Source: Cryoendolithus antarcticus
Taxonomy: Eukaryota > Ascomycota > Dothideomycetes > Cladosporiales > Cladosporiaceae
Direction: 5' to 3'
DNA length: 64,000 bases
Assembly: GCA_002077065.1 (NCBI GenBank)
Contig: NAJO01000018.1
Location: 868,001-932,000, forward strand
Below, in pieces: positions 30,984 through 41,000 of the stretch. Position numbers and translations under genes: made by a program. Under the pieces are notes generated by a model. That model did not search any database. It saw nothing but the letters and a program-made list of their open reading frames with translations, and had not been told where the DNA came from. Every line of letters begins with the position of its first letter. The stretch's first letter is position 1.

Positions 30984-31917
30984 ATGCCTCCGTCAACGCG
31001 ACGACAGGCGCGGCAGCGTCTAAGTGAGGCGAGCGCTGCTACATCGCAGAGCGAAGAGCTACCCACGCACGGGATTCTAGAGGATCAGCCGCACGAAGAG
31101 GTCCTCGATCTCGATGCAGCCGATGATGAGGACATGGAGGGGGAGGAAGAGGAGGGTGATGATGGCATGCAGGGTATAATTTCTGTCTCGTCGATAGAGT
31201 TCTGATCGCGAGCTCACTCGCCAATTTTTAGAAGACCAACACCGCGAACAAGGCGTTCAACCTCCACCCGGACTGAAAGAAATCTCCTCCCTAGCATCAT
31301 GGACTGTCACAACCGCCAAGCCAGGCAATGGAGTCGCTGCACTGCGCAACCCTGATTTGAACCAGTTCTGGCAGTCTGACGGCCCCCAGCCACATCTCTT
31401 GAGCATCCACTTCTTCAAGCTTGTCAGCATCGCACATATGCGGGTCTTCCTCGACTTCGAATCTGACGAGTCCTACACGCCCACGAAGATCCAATTCCTG
31501 GCAGGTATGGGCGCGCACGACATCCAAGAGTTCGCCGAGATGTCATTCGAGCAGCCTACAGGATGGATCGACGTAGACTTCTCCAACATCGGGCCGGTTG
31601 AGCACGATGAAGATGAGGAGAATCAGTCGATGGATCAGCGAGAGATTGACTGGAGCAAGCGGCCGACACTACGAGCGTTCCTCGTGCAGGTGAGGATACT
31701 GGAGAACCATCAAAACGGCAAAGACACGCATCTGCGCGCTGTACAGATCTTTGCACGGGACGAGACACATAGTGGGCGACGTCGGGGGAATGTACTGGGC
31801 GTGAGGAGTGCGAACGCGCTGCCCGTGCGGACTGCGCGTGGGAAGATGGACAAGCCGAGGAAGCAGAGCAACAACATCAGGATGGCGGAGTGGATGCTGG
31901 AGCCGGATCTGAGATGA
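30984..31917 (+). CDS. APC10: APC10/DOC1, anaphase-promoting complex subunit
   Basis: Exons 30984-31173 and 31232-31917 encode 291 residues; the 58-nt intron uses a GTATAA donor and a TTTTTAG acceptor. APC10 helps the anaphase-promoting complex recognise D-box substrates. The DOC beta-jelly-roll is evident: SSLASWTVTTAKPGNGVAAL, NLNQFWQSDGPQPH-type ligand-loop residues (here DLNQFWQSDGPQPH), IHFFKLVSIAHMRVFLDF, DESYTPTKIQFLAG and VQVRILENHQNGKDTHLR. The N-terminal 60 residues are acidic (DAADDEDMEGEEEEGDDG) and the C-terminus is basic, ending in Leu-Arg rather than the Ile-Arg tail known from yeast and human APC10, which docks on TPR subunits. Without the intron the first frame ends at 31205. 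Confidence 0.93.
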
Positions 31918-32642
31918 AGGCGGCTGCATGTCGCATCTGCCTGATCTTTATGATACGGAGAAGATTGTCGCGATGTCATCAGTGCTACGAGGCGAGGCAC
32001 TCGTAACGGACGTCAAGCTCAATTTGAAGGTTCACTCAATGCCACGGCGCGAATTCTGCAGCAGGCAAAGTAACGGCGCGAAGTCGCCACTTGAGGAGCG
32101 CACCTAATCGCACTCTAGGAGCACGCATAGTCGCATGTTACTCGGGTTGAGGTAAGCCGATTCAGCTTCGAGGTCCTCTCGAATAAAAGGCTGGCATACT
32201 GTAGCGCAGCTGCATATGGACTATCACTAGAAGACGAGCACCTGCCGTACTGCATGATGGGCGAGCATAAGTGACACACTCCTGTCGCTCGCATCGGCAC
32301 AGTGAGTGCCAAGCTTTGTGATCCCGCAACGCTAAATTACACTTCACGTATTGCGACCTTCAATGCACAACGCCCTACGTTATTGTCATCGGCATCGCAG
32401 TGCCTAGAAGTCGCTAGAAGTGTCATTTCGCTCGCATGTACCGCTCCAATACCCCATCGCTAGCGCCACATTCTTACTGATGTGAGCACGCTTCCGCCTC
32501 GCTTTGCCACTTTCTTCTCTCAATCATCTGTTCTCTTTCTTAGTGCAAAACTCTCGTCTGTACTCAGCTCACACCTGTGGGAAAGTGCGGTCGTCAGAAG
32601 GAGCCCTTGGACCCTGGGCTTAGCAACCTCGAGAACCTCAAG
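31918..32642. other. Intergenic, no supported gene
   Basis: About 720 bp between APC10 and the GNAT gene. A pyrimidine-rich tract lies near 32500-32570, just before the acetyltransferase, and probably marks its transcription start region. Confidence 0.45.
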
Positions 32643-33335
32643 ATGGCGGCCATTGGCGGTGCCGACACTAGGACCACCGACCCAGCTTTCACACCACCGA
32701 TCTGTCTCGGCCTCACCTCCCGACTTGGCTCCCTCTTAGACCACTATATCCCCAATCTCCCGCCATCCCAACAGCCATCTCCGGACATCCCCGCTTCCTT
32801 CCTCCACGCCATGCACATACGCGAAGCAGTCTACGTCCACGAACAGCACATCCCGCTTGAGAACGAACTCGACGAAGATGACAGAAAGTCTTACTACTCG
32901 GTCGCTTACGCCGCCGATCAGCCAGTGGGGTGTATCAGACTTGTGCCGCCGCCGGATGATCCAGTGCATGTATTCGACAAGCATCGGCAGATAAACGGCG
33001 AGACGTACGTAGGAGAGGTGAAGTCCGACGTGCATGACGGCAGCGAAATCTTTGTCAAGCTCGGCAGGCTGGCTGTGTTGAAGGAGTGGCGGGGAAAGGA
33101 TGTCTCAAGGTTGTTGGTCGAGCGTGCTGTTGAGTGGGCTGCGACGCATGATGCGGCGCTGAGTGACGAAGGGGAGTTCAAGGGGTTGGTGCTCGTGCAT
33201 GCCCAGATTGGATTGCAAAAATTCTGGTCACGGCATGGGTTCGTCCTTGATGAGGGGATGGGAATCTGGGACGAGGAAGGGATTGATCATGTGGCCATGT
33301 GGAGACGGCTCGAGGTCAAGGAGTGCGAGAGCTAA
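32643..33335 (+). CDS. GNAT-family N-acetyltransferase
   Basis: This single-exon gene encodes 230 residues from the ATG at 32643; upstream in-frame codons include no ATG. The GNAT order is visible: an N-terminal helix with MHIREAVYVHEQHIPLENE, a beta-strand block with QPVGCIRLVPPP, the acetyl-CoA-binding loop in LGRLAVLKEWRGKDVSRLL (a variant of R/Q-x-x-G-x-G/A), and a terminal strand pair with LVHAQIGLQKFWSRHGFV. The layout resembles the YjcF/ElaA-like subgroup with EVF/YVHEQ near the start. The acceptor substrate is unknown. The last 55 bp of the coding sequence recurs, diverged, 294 bp downstream (see the repeat entry), so this gene has taken part in a local duplication. Confidence 0.88.
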   Translation: MAAIGGADTRTTDPAFTPPICLGLTSRLGSLLDHYIPNLPPSQQPSPDIPASFLHAMHIREAVYVHEQHIPLENELDEDDRKSYYSVAYAADQPVGCIRLVPPPDDPVHVFDKHRQINGETYVGEVKSDVHDGSEIFVKLGRLAVLKEWRGKDVSRLLVERAVEWAATHDAALSDEGEFKGLVLVHAQIGLQKFWSRHGFVLDEGMGIWDEEGIDHVAMWRRLEVKECES

Positions 33336-33835
33336 CTACCAATTCGCTGTCGCTCTCTCAAGCTTCCAAGCTTTCTTTCGCTGCGACGTACCAAGCCCTG
33401 ACTGTCAGATCCATCCCCGGTGTGTCCATGAGAGACGGGTCTGCGCTCGCTCTCTCAGGTTTTTGAAGGTTTCTTGTGCTACTATCTGACAAGCCACAAC
33501 TGTCCAGGTCATCTGCGCTGTGTCCATGAGAGAGCACTCTTTGTCTGATCAGGCAGGCATTTGGGACGGTCAGGGGGATTGATCATGTGGCTATGTTGAG
33601 ACAAGTTGAGGTTAGGGAGTGTGATAGCCGAGTACTGTTCTGCCTGTGCTCTCTCAGGATTTTGAAGGGTTATCGTGATACTATAGACCGAGCCACGACT
33701 GTCAATTTCCGCTCCGCAACGTCTATGGGAGGCTGGTCTACCTTCGCTCTCAGGTTTTCGAAGGTCTCTTCTGCTATGATGCACCGAGTCACCATGTCAG
33801 ATATGGCCCCGCTGTGTCCATGAGAGCACCATCTT
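33281..33835 (+). repeat. Tandem segmental duplication of the GNAT 3' end plus a roughly 98-bp repeated 3' flank
   Basis: The GNAT tail beginning GGGATTGATCATGTGG at 33281 recurs at 33575. After each tail lie two copies of a roughly 98-bp unit, at about 33350, 33452, 33648 and 33744. Each unit begins with GCTCTCTCAGG-TTTTGAAGG-like sequence, and three of them end with CTGTGTCCATGAGAG-like sequence. The offset between the two halves is about 294 bp. The downstream tail lacks a start and carries substitutions, for example a TGG to TTG change, so it is a dead partial copy. Confidence 0.8.
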
Positions 33836-34056
33836 TGCTCCAGCCCGGGACTGCCTCGAACCACCTTAGTCCTGCCATGGCCACACTCGAGCCCATTCGT
33901 GTCCACAGAACCTCCTCTCTGCCGACTCGTGACTTGCAAGTACCACTTCAACCCTGCGAGGTACTAGGGCGCGCGCGCACAGCAGCCCCACCACCGACGG
34001 TGTCCACTGACACCACCAGACGCACCTCAACGGGCTTCGACCCAGCCTCCTCAGTC

Positions 34057-34770
34057 CTAGCTCTCTTCACGGGTCTGCTGCTCGCTACCGTCACTGTGAC
34101 ATGTCAGTTCTGTACATTTGAGGTACAAGGCCGCACACGTACCCTCCTGTTCCGGACCGGACTCGGCGCTGTCAGCAGCGGTGTTGAGCGCGGTAGCCAT
34201 ACGACGCAGCACAGCTGGCTGGAACACGGACGCGATCGCCTTGAGCACTTCGTCCGCGACTTCCAGCTGGGCTCTCAGCATGTCCTTGGAGGCGCTATCG
34301 AACACGTTGTCTTCGCTCATCGCAGCGAACCGGTCGATGGGGTCGAGCTGTTGGAGTGCCTTGAAGAAGCCTGGGGTTTGCATAAGTTCCGTCATGCGCG
34401 CGACGGTCATCTCGGGTGTCGCGGTACTCGGGCGTACACTGTGAGGGTGTAGCTCGGCTGCTCTGCGCTCGACTCGTTCGAGTAGCTTGGTGAGTAGGGC
34501 CTTGTACCCGGCAGTGTTGCTAGCTCGAACGTCCTTCACCGTGGACTTCTTCCAGACCGTTTGTTCTGTGAAGTCCATCTGCTGACCGATCTTGTACTGC
34601 AGGGTACAGATCTGGTGCGCAACGATGTTTTTCGGTGCATTCCGGCTGGTAGTCGTGGTATTGGTAGGTTCCTGTCCGTTCTGCAGCGCTCTGTGACCGT
34701 CTACGAGCTCCTGAAGCAGTGATTTGTTCTGCGAGTCGATGCGATCCTTCCTGATCTCAGTGGTCGCCAT
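34057..34770 (-). CDS. Unknown helical protein, lineage-specific in appearance
   Basis: I do not recognise this 237-residue single-exon product. It is hydrophilic and mostly alpha-helical in composition, without signal peptide or membrane segment. The first 100 residues are rich in Lys, Gln and Asn, and later parts contain LTKLLERVERRAAEL and MTELMQTPGFFKALQQLDP, the latter reminiscent of short helical repeats. The C-terminus is Glu/Ser-rich. The gene model is supported by an uninterrupted frame, a clear ATG and a strong core promoter just upstream (34861-34901). Its 3' end faces the duplicated GNAT flank. Confidence 0.6.
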   Translation of the reverse strand: MATTEIRKDRIDSQNKSLLQELVDGHRALQNGQEPTNTTTTSRNAPKNIVAHQICTLQYKIGQQMDFTEQTVWKKSTVKDVRASNTAGYKALLTKLLERVERRAAELHPHSVRPSTATPEMTVARMTELMQTPGFFKALQQLDPIDRFAAMSEDNVFDSASKDMLRAQLEVADEVLKAIASVFQPAVLRRMATALNTAADSAESGPEQEGTCAALYLKCTELTCHSDGSEQQTREES

Positions 34771-34860
34771 GGGTGCTGTCGTGTACAGGGTATGTACTAA
34801 CTTGTCAGAGGAGGCCTTGGAAATGCTGTATATCGCCGTGGTATGAAGAAGAGGTTATGG

Positions 34861-34901
34861 GAAGGGAGAGAAAGCGAAAGAGAAGAGAAGTTGCTTATAT
34901 A
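34861..34901 (-). promoter_or_regulatory. TATA box and pyrimidine tract upstream of the 34.1-34.8 kb gene
   Basis: On the minus strand a perfect TATATAAG occurs at 34901-34894, about 125 bp before the ATG at 34770. It is followed by a nearly pure pyrimidine tract (34890-34861). TATA plus CT-rich initiator is the usual arrangement of strongly expressed fungal genes. The remainder of 34771-35084 shows nothing else I can name. Confidence 0.65.
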
Positions 34902-35084
34902 CTCCAGAAGCAGTGAGAGCACGTGTTAATACCTGCATGAGTGCTGGTTCTGAGTGAGTACCACCCCAATGATGGGCTGATGGCATGCCGAGTGAAGCCA
35001 AAAACCAGCAAAGTGACCATCACGTGCCCAATCTGCCACGCAGAGCGCCTGTCGATTCGATCATTCGTGCTCTCAGACTCATGA

Positions 35085-35546
35085 TCAGCTCGCAGCGCCC
35101 TTCCCAACTTCAGCCATCACCACTTCCACAATCCCTCTAAACACCTCCATTTCCTCTTCCACACTCCCGCCCATGACGCCGCCCGTCAAGTCTCCACTCC
35201 AGCTGACGTAGCATGCCTTGGCTGTCTTCCGCACGAGCACCTTCGCCAAGCGTGTCGTGAAGTCCACCGTACTAGGTATCGTGTAGAGAGGTGTGCTCAG
35301 CGGCTGTGAGGGATTGTAGCGGTCTGGAAGTGCATAGACAAAGGAGCCGAGTGCTGCTGATGATGACGGCGTCTCGGGAGAGGTCGTAGTGGAGTGGAGG
35401 AGTAGGGTGGTTGGAGTCAAGGTGAGGTGGAGGTGGACTCTGGTCTGAGGGTTCGAAGGGAGAGTGATGGCGAGTTGGAGAGGTTTGGCTGAGGCCGCGG
35501 GATGCGTGCCGTTCGTAGTCGACGTTAGATGAGCTCCAGCGGCCAT
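35085..35546 (-). CDS. Proteasome assembly chaperone 4 (PAC4)-like protein
   Basis: This single-exon gene encodes 153 residues from the ATG at 35546. The fold matches the small PAC3/PAC4 beta-alpha domain: an N-terminal strand TRVHLHLTLTPTTLLLHST, the block LGSFVYALPDRYNP, then PLYTIPSTVDFTTRLAKVLVRKT and ACYVSWSGDL, ending in an amphipathic helix EVFRGIVEVVMAEVGK. PAC4-type chaperones form heterodimers that guide 20S proteasome alpha-ring assembly. The ISTLPSNPQT-like start and the TxR-A-K-VLV-RKT run are the strongest hints. It is head to head with the methyltransferase gene, with under 200 bp between the starts. Confidence 0.78.
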   Translation of the reverse strand: MAAGAHLTSTTNGTHPAASAKPLQLAITLPSNPQTRVHLHLTLTPTTLLLHSTTTSPETPSSSAALGSFVYALPDRYNPSQPLSTPLYTIPSTVDFTTRLAKVLVRKTAKACYVSWSGDLTGGVMGGSVEEEMEVFRGIVEVVMAEVGKGAAS

Positions 35547-35734
35547 AGTATCTGCCAAGGCTTACTAAGTATGAGCAGAAGATTGTTGGATACACGTGAG
35601 GAAGGTCGGATATGAGCTGGTCTTGGCACGTCGATCTGATAACAACCTTCACGTTCACTTCTTGACTTCGTCAACACCATCTCGATGATAAGAGATCCTC
35701 CCCACTTTCCCAGCTATAGTATGGACTCGTCACA

Positions 35735-37041
35735 ATGACGATCCTATCTGATCTCGAAGAGCGTAGGGTACTATTCGCAGCGCTGGACTCTTTCCGGTAG
35801 GTACAGATCTCGCGCATGCGCAGCGCTTTAACCTCACTTGCCTCTCCTGAACTGCAGCACCTGTCTTTCCCTAGCATCATGACTGTCTCTTATTTTTCTT
35901 TCCTAGGCAATACCGACAAGCAGCTCATTACAACATCACTCATCTTCGTCGCCAGGCGTTCTACACCCTACCCGCTGCACATGTTGACATCCTCTCGGAC
36001 CCTCCGTTCTCGCTGCCCAAGACCTTCAGAGATGTCGACGATTCCATAGATAGCAATGCGGATATCGCTGATGCGATACTGACGTCTGGCCTTGAGCAAT
36101 TCGGCATCGATTCTAACGATCACGAGTGGCACGGCGCTGCCAAAGCAAGCGATGTAGACAAGTGTCGTTCGACGATCCGTCAGCTGTATCGAGACTGGTC
36201 TGCTGAGGCCGCCTCTGAGCGGGATGCAGTGTATGTGCCTCTTTTCAATGCCCTCGAAGCGCATCTACCGAAGTCTGCAGCATCCGATGACAGTCCTTCA
36301 CGAGTCCTCGTGCCTGGAGCTGGACTTGGACGTCTGGCGTGGGAGCTTGCCGGACGAGGATATGCAACTGAAGGTAACGAGATCAGCTACCATCAGCTCA
36401 TCGCATCTCACTACATCCTCAACCGCGCTGCGCGCACTGGACAGCACAAGTTGTATCCTTGGGCACTGGCCTTCTCAAACCACTTGACAAGAGAAAATCA
36501 ACTCCGAGCCGTCAGCGTCCCTGATGTCGATTCTGCGGCTTTGTTGGACTCTGAGCACGGCGGAAGTCTGCACATGACAGCGGGCGACTTCTGCGCTCTG
36601 TACCGCGAGCCTCGATACGCAGACGCACTCGACGCAGTGGTGACTTGCTTCTTCATCGACACTGCACCAAACATCATTCACTATATCCAGACTGTCAAGC
36701 GCTGCCTCAAGTCTAGTGGTATCTGGGTCAACGTTGGTCCGCTCCTCTGGCATTTCGAAGCAGCTCCCACGCCTGCTGAGAAGCAAAGGGCGCAGGAGCA
36801 GCAACCGGCCTCGAGCGATCTGGACGTTGATGACGATTGTGCTAACGATGACAGAGGTACCGGAGCACATGGCTCATTCGAGTTGAGCAACGATGAGGTC
36901 GTCGCACTGGTACCAAAGCTTGGGTTCGAAATAGTGGAGCATGTTGAAAGACTGGAAGGCGGTGCTGGCTACATACGAGATCCGGAAAGCATGCTGCAGA
37001 ACACCTACAGGCCATCGTTCTGGGTTGCACGCAAGCTGTAG
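35735..37041 (+). CDS. Carnosine N-methyltransferase-like (N2227 family) protein
   Basis: Exons 35735-35796 and 35907-37041 encode 398 residues; the 110-nt intron has a GTAGGT donor and a pyrimidine-rich acceptor TTTCCTAG. The N2227 family transfers methyl from S-adenosylmethionine to small histidine-containing molecules; animal CARNMT1 makes anserine, and a yeast homologue exists. The SAM motif I is VLVPGAGLGRLAWELAGRGY, with acidic partner EGNEISYHQL. Further family blocks are HYILNRA, PWALAFSNHLT, GDFCALY, AVVTCFFIDTAPNIIHYI, WVNVGPLLWHFE and the C-terminal SFWVARKL. The N-terminal RRQAFYTLPAAHVDIL region is also family-typical. It appears intact. The true substrate in fungi is uncertain. 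Confidence 0.92.
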
Positions 37042-37346
37042 CACTGATCTGTCCCTACCTCCACTCCCTCGATCGGCTTGGATCTCGATGCTTGAGATAC
37101 CTTGCGTGCGGCTCTATAATGCGCACCACATTAATGGGCAATAGACACAAGTACCTTGGAGAGTCACAGGAATGTCCGACAGGTCTGTTCACCGGTAGCT
37201 AGTCTCTCATGGATGGCCAAGAGTCGAGAAGCATTCATAGTGCATGATGAAGTCACATGATAGCTGCTGAACTTATGAGACAGTCAGAGTATCTCCATAC
37301 TCGGAATCCATGAGCGAACAAAATATCAGTCTAGCCTGCTCTCTCG
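37042..37346. other. Convergent 3' interval
   Basis: About 300 bp between the methyltransferase stop and the end of the small minus-strand gene. I see nothing distinctive. Confidence 0.4.
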
Positions 37347-37730
37347 CTAGTGCTCTTCCAACCACTTCTGGATCTCCTGGAACCCACAACGCTCTCGAAC
37401 GAATGAGGCGATGTCAGCTCGGCGCTGGCTATCAGGCTTAGCCATGTGGGTCTGCAGGTTTGCAGGCGCACAGGCAGAAAACCGAGCGCACGGCTAGCCG
37501 GACGGCTACACCATCCCGGGTGACAGGCCTCGATAGTGATACTGCCAATCAGCACATCCAGGGATCACCGACTGCTTCGCGGCGTATTCCAGTCCTGCGT
37601 TCAGTGCATTGATGCTTGCATTTGGAATGTTGTTAAGTTGTGTGAGTATCTGCGTATGAATCGTGATGTCGGATTCTTGAGACTCGAAGTCATCCACGAA
37701 AGCGCGGACGATTCGGTAAGGTGAGGTCAT
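37347..37730 (-). CDS. Small two-exon protein of unknown function
   Basis: Exon 37730-37510 and exon 37452-37347 join over a 57-nt intron (GTAGCC ... CTGCAG) to give 108 residues. Both halves look like real protein: MTSPYRIVRAFVDDFE and LEYAAKQSVIPGCADWQYHYR in the first, and RADIASFVRERCGFQEIQKW in the second. No signal peptide or membrane helix is visible and I recognise no family. Without the intron the frame stops after 74 residues. The second exon is closed neatly by its own stop after an amphipathic helix, which favours the spliced model. Confidence 0.42.
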
Positions 37731-38092
37731 TGTACGACGTGATCAAGTTGTTGTACAGGCCCGATGGTCTTGTACAGTTAGACCTGACGCTAGCAGCGGC
37801 ACCTGGGTCATATAGCAGTCGCTGAGATGGGGAATACCGAGATCGATCCCCTCACCAGTGTGTTTGCTGAGACCAAAGCATTGACCCGCCACTCATCGAT
37901 CACGCTTACAAATGTAGCTTGGGCAAGCTCTTATGCATCTAAAGCTGACGACGAGGTGAGGGCAGCCTAAAAGACGTGATAGTGGGAAGCTGCAACTGTC
38001 GGGAGTCCAAAACTCCTACATCGCATGGCCGTCATTCTCATACAATCTATCAATTGATACCACCATCACCAAGCAACATGTGTCCCACGCAC
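37731..38092. other. Intergenic
   Basis: About 360 bp between the small gene start and the F-box gene stop. No gene or repeat is seen. Confidence 0.4.
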
Positions 38093-41000
38093 TCAACTCC
38101 TCAACTCCATCCCCCGCTCAACAGTACCCGAGAACCTCCCACTTCCCCCCTTCAACTGCCCATCATATTCCGCCGCCTCAGCAGCCTCCACATCGTCCCA
38201 ACCAGCCGTCATCCCCCAAGCATAGAACATGGCGTTCAGCTCCGCAGGAGGCAAGAATTGCGTAAGCTTCCCCAGATAGATGTCTTGACTGGTCTGTGCC
38301 GCACCCGCCAGCCCGCGCTGCCGTTGCCTAAACCAAGCAGAGGAATGGATAGGGTGCTGCACATCCCAGTGGACGGCCGTTTGATCGAGATTTGAGTTGG
38401 CGGGGAGACGGACGTAGCCGCAGGAGGTGAAGATCAGCTTCTTGAGGGCGACTTCGGGGCGGGGATCGCGTTGAGATTCCCATGGTTGGGGTTGAGGGAG
38501 GTAGTCGTCAAAGGCTGGACCTGGAGAGAGCTTGTCGATCAGGTCTGGCCAGGATCCGTCGCGGTGGTTTGAAGTCCATGTCGATGCATCAGGGCGAATA
38601 GTAGGGTATGAAGGCTGTTGAGAAAGTAACGGTTGGTAGTGATGTTGATGCGCGGGTGCTGGTACCGCTGGTCCCGCGAGGTTTGGATGGTTATGCATGT
38701 TGACATGGCCGACGAATGATGCCATCGTAAGGCCGGGCGTGGTCGCAATGAACTGCGCAATAGAGGCAGGAACTACCAAGCCTGTGGTATAGTTGACCCA
38801 CTGAGCGCGGTTGCGTAGCCACAACTGCGAGATGATGCCAGCGGCCTGTGCTGGTGGTGTGTTCCCCAGCAGACCAGATGCCACAACGGCGTTGGCGAAA
38901 GGCGCGACGATAGCAGGGAGGTGATTGATGCCGTGTAGCCCAGCTAAAGCATTCGCGTTCGGTACGGGGGCGACTGGAATAGCAGGCAGCCAAGCTGCAG
39001 GCTGTGGTAGCACTAGTTGAGGTGCAGGCACTTGTAGAGGTGCCTGAGCGCCCCATCCGCCAGCTGGTACAGCTAGAGCCGCGTGCTGGAGGTGCGCATG
39101 CGCCAGTGCCGCGGCTTGAGCTGGAGCACCTGCTGGCGGAGTCGCCCGGGGACTCGCAGTCAACGACACGGAATCAAACTTCAGCACTTGAAGAGATCCA
39201 TGCGATTGACGTCGGTAAAGTGCCTCCAGCGCTGGCGGCGTGATCCAGCAATTGACCAGTGTTAATTGTTCTAGATAAGTCATGTCCAGTAGGCCTGTAG
39301 GTGACATCGCTAGACACTGCTGGAGCGGTAGTATTGGCGCTGGCAGGAGGTTGTTGTTACGACCGAGAACACCAGTCCCTTTCTCGCCACCGTCCGTAAA
39401 CCCGCACGTGAGATGTTTGACATGGGAGATCCCTTGGATCTGCCGCAGTACTCCGTAGAGCAGCTGCACAGCGAGTGATGGAGACTTTGCGGGAGCCTCA
39501 GCGTACCCAGCAGTGTCCTTCTGGACGCATCGCCAGTCTGGACTGACACACAAGGTGACATCTTCGAGAGCCGGTAGCGCGGCCCAGAGCTGTACGCGAC
39601 CCAGAATCGACAACAGTCCGCTCGATATCTTGACGACATTGAGCTTGGTCACTTTGCTAAATACAGAAGGATTATCCATGACTGCCAACATGTACGACTC
39701 CAGGAACGCGCGCTGAGCCCACTCGGTCTCAAGCAGCCATTCGATCTGCTCCTTACGCAGAGTACAAGGATTGACTGGCGCCGCAAAAGACTTCTCATCC
39801 TGGTCGGTCAGTAGATAAGCCACCCCAGTGCGTCCGGAAGCCCCTGAGTATCTCGAACCGCCAAGAACACCGCGCGCATCTACACGCGGCCAATGCACTG
39901 TGCTGCTGTAGTCTGAGCTGCAAAAGCCGTTGATAGAATGAAGCCCGGCGGAGATGTCTGCATAATGAAGGCTAGTCTCCTTAGCATTTGGCCGACGACC
40001 AATGCTCTGCTGCGATCGCTGCAATGTTGTCCAGAATTGCTTTTTAGCCTGTCGGGTGTGATCTGGTGGTGCGTCGCCACCAGCAGAGAATACAGGCAGT
40101 GGGTGATCATGAACCATCGTATGAGGTGAGACATCTGCTCCGTTGAGTCGTCCCAGTCCACTGTCGATTGACAGACCAATCTCCTGAACGTTGACTAGCT
40201 TCGAGAAAGCAGCTTTCATGCGTGACGTCTCATCTGCGGTGCGCTCGAGGCCCGCGAGATTGGAGAATCGTAGGTATTGCGGTGGTGGCCAATCATATGC
40301 GCCATGGTAAGCAACACATGGGTCAAGCTTGCGCTTCTCAGGTGGATGTGCCAGCTGTGCCTCAGTGACCTCAAAACTCATGCCAAATCGCTTAATGTGG
40401 GGTCCGAAGCCTTCGAAAACCCTCAGACCGTGACCTTTATAGACCTTGCCCTCTCTGTCGGTCGTCGCGTTCTTCCACTGGAGCGCTGATTCTGGCGTCT
40501 CCCGAGCTTTGCCTTTGCTCTTGCCGTAGCGAGTTGCAGATGCGTCCTTCTTCTTCACCTCCTCGGCCATCATATCGTACAGCTCGGTGTTGAAGGGGAC
40601 CACAGCAGTGTGGAATAGTGAGGGTGACACTTTCTGCTCGAACTCGCGATTCACGAGCCGCAACGATCGAACATCTGTTCTTGCCAAGTGCCTAGTAATG
40701 AGTTCGAAGATCTCCATCGGAAGCTCGTTGCGCGGCCATACTGCCACACTGGATGTTGATTGATGAATGGAATGATCCAGCTGCCGCCGTAATGGAGGGA
40801 GAATCTTGAAGCCTTTCGGTATGTGGTAGGCTCCCGTAGATGTCGTGGATGCAAGTGGTAAGTACGCCACTTCACTGCTCCTAGCAATGTTCTCGTCATC
40901 GAGCGTTTGGTCCTGTCCAGTGCCCTCGATTAGGATTGCCGCAGCGACACGGAGTTTGCCTGGATCCGGTAACGTGGCACCTGCTGAATTTGATCTTGAT

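Noticed and set aside
35085..35658. Overlapping minus-strand frame in a second phase across the PAC4-like gene
   Set aside because: Low-complexity Ser/Pro/His composition; the other phase carries the family pattern.
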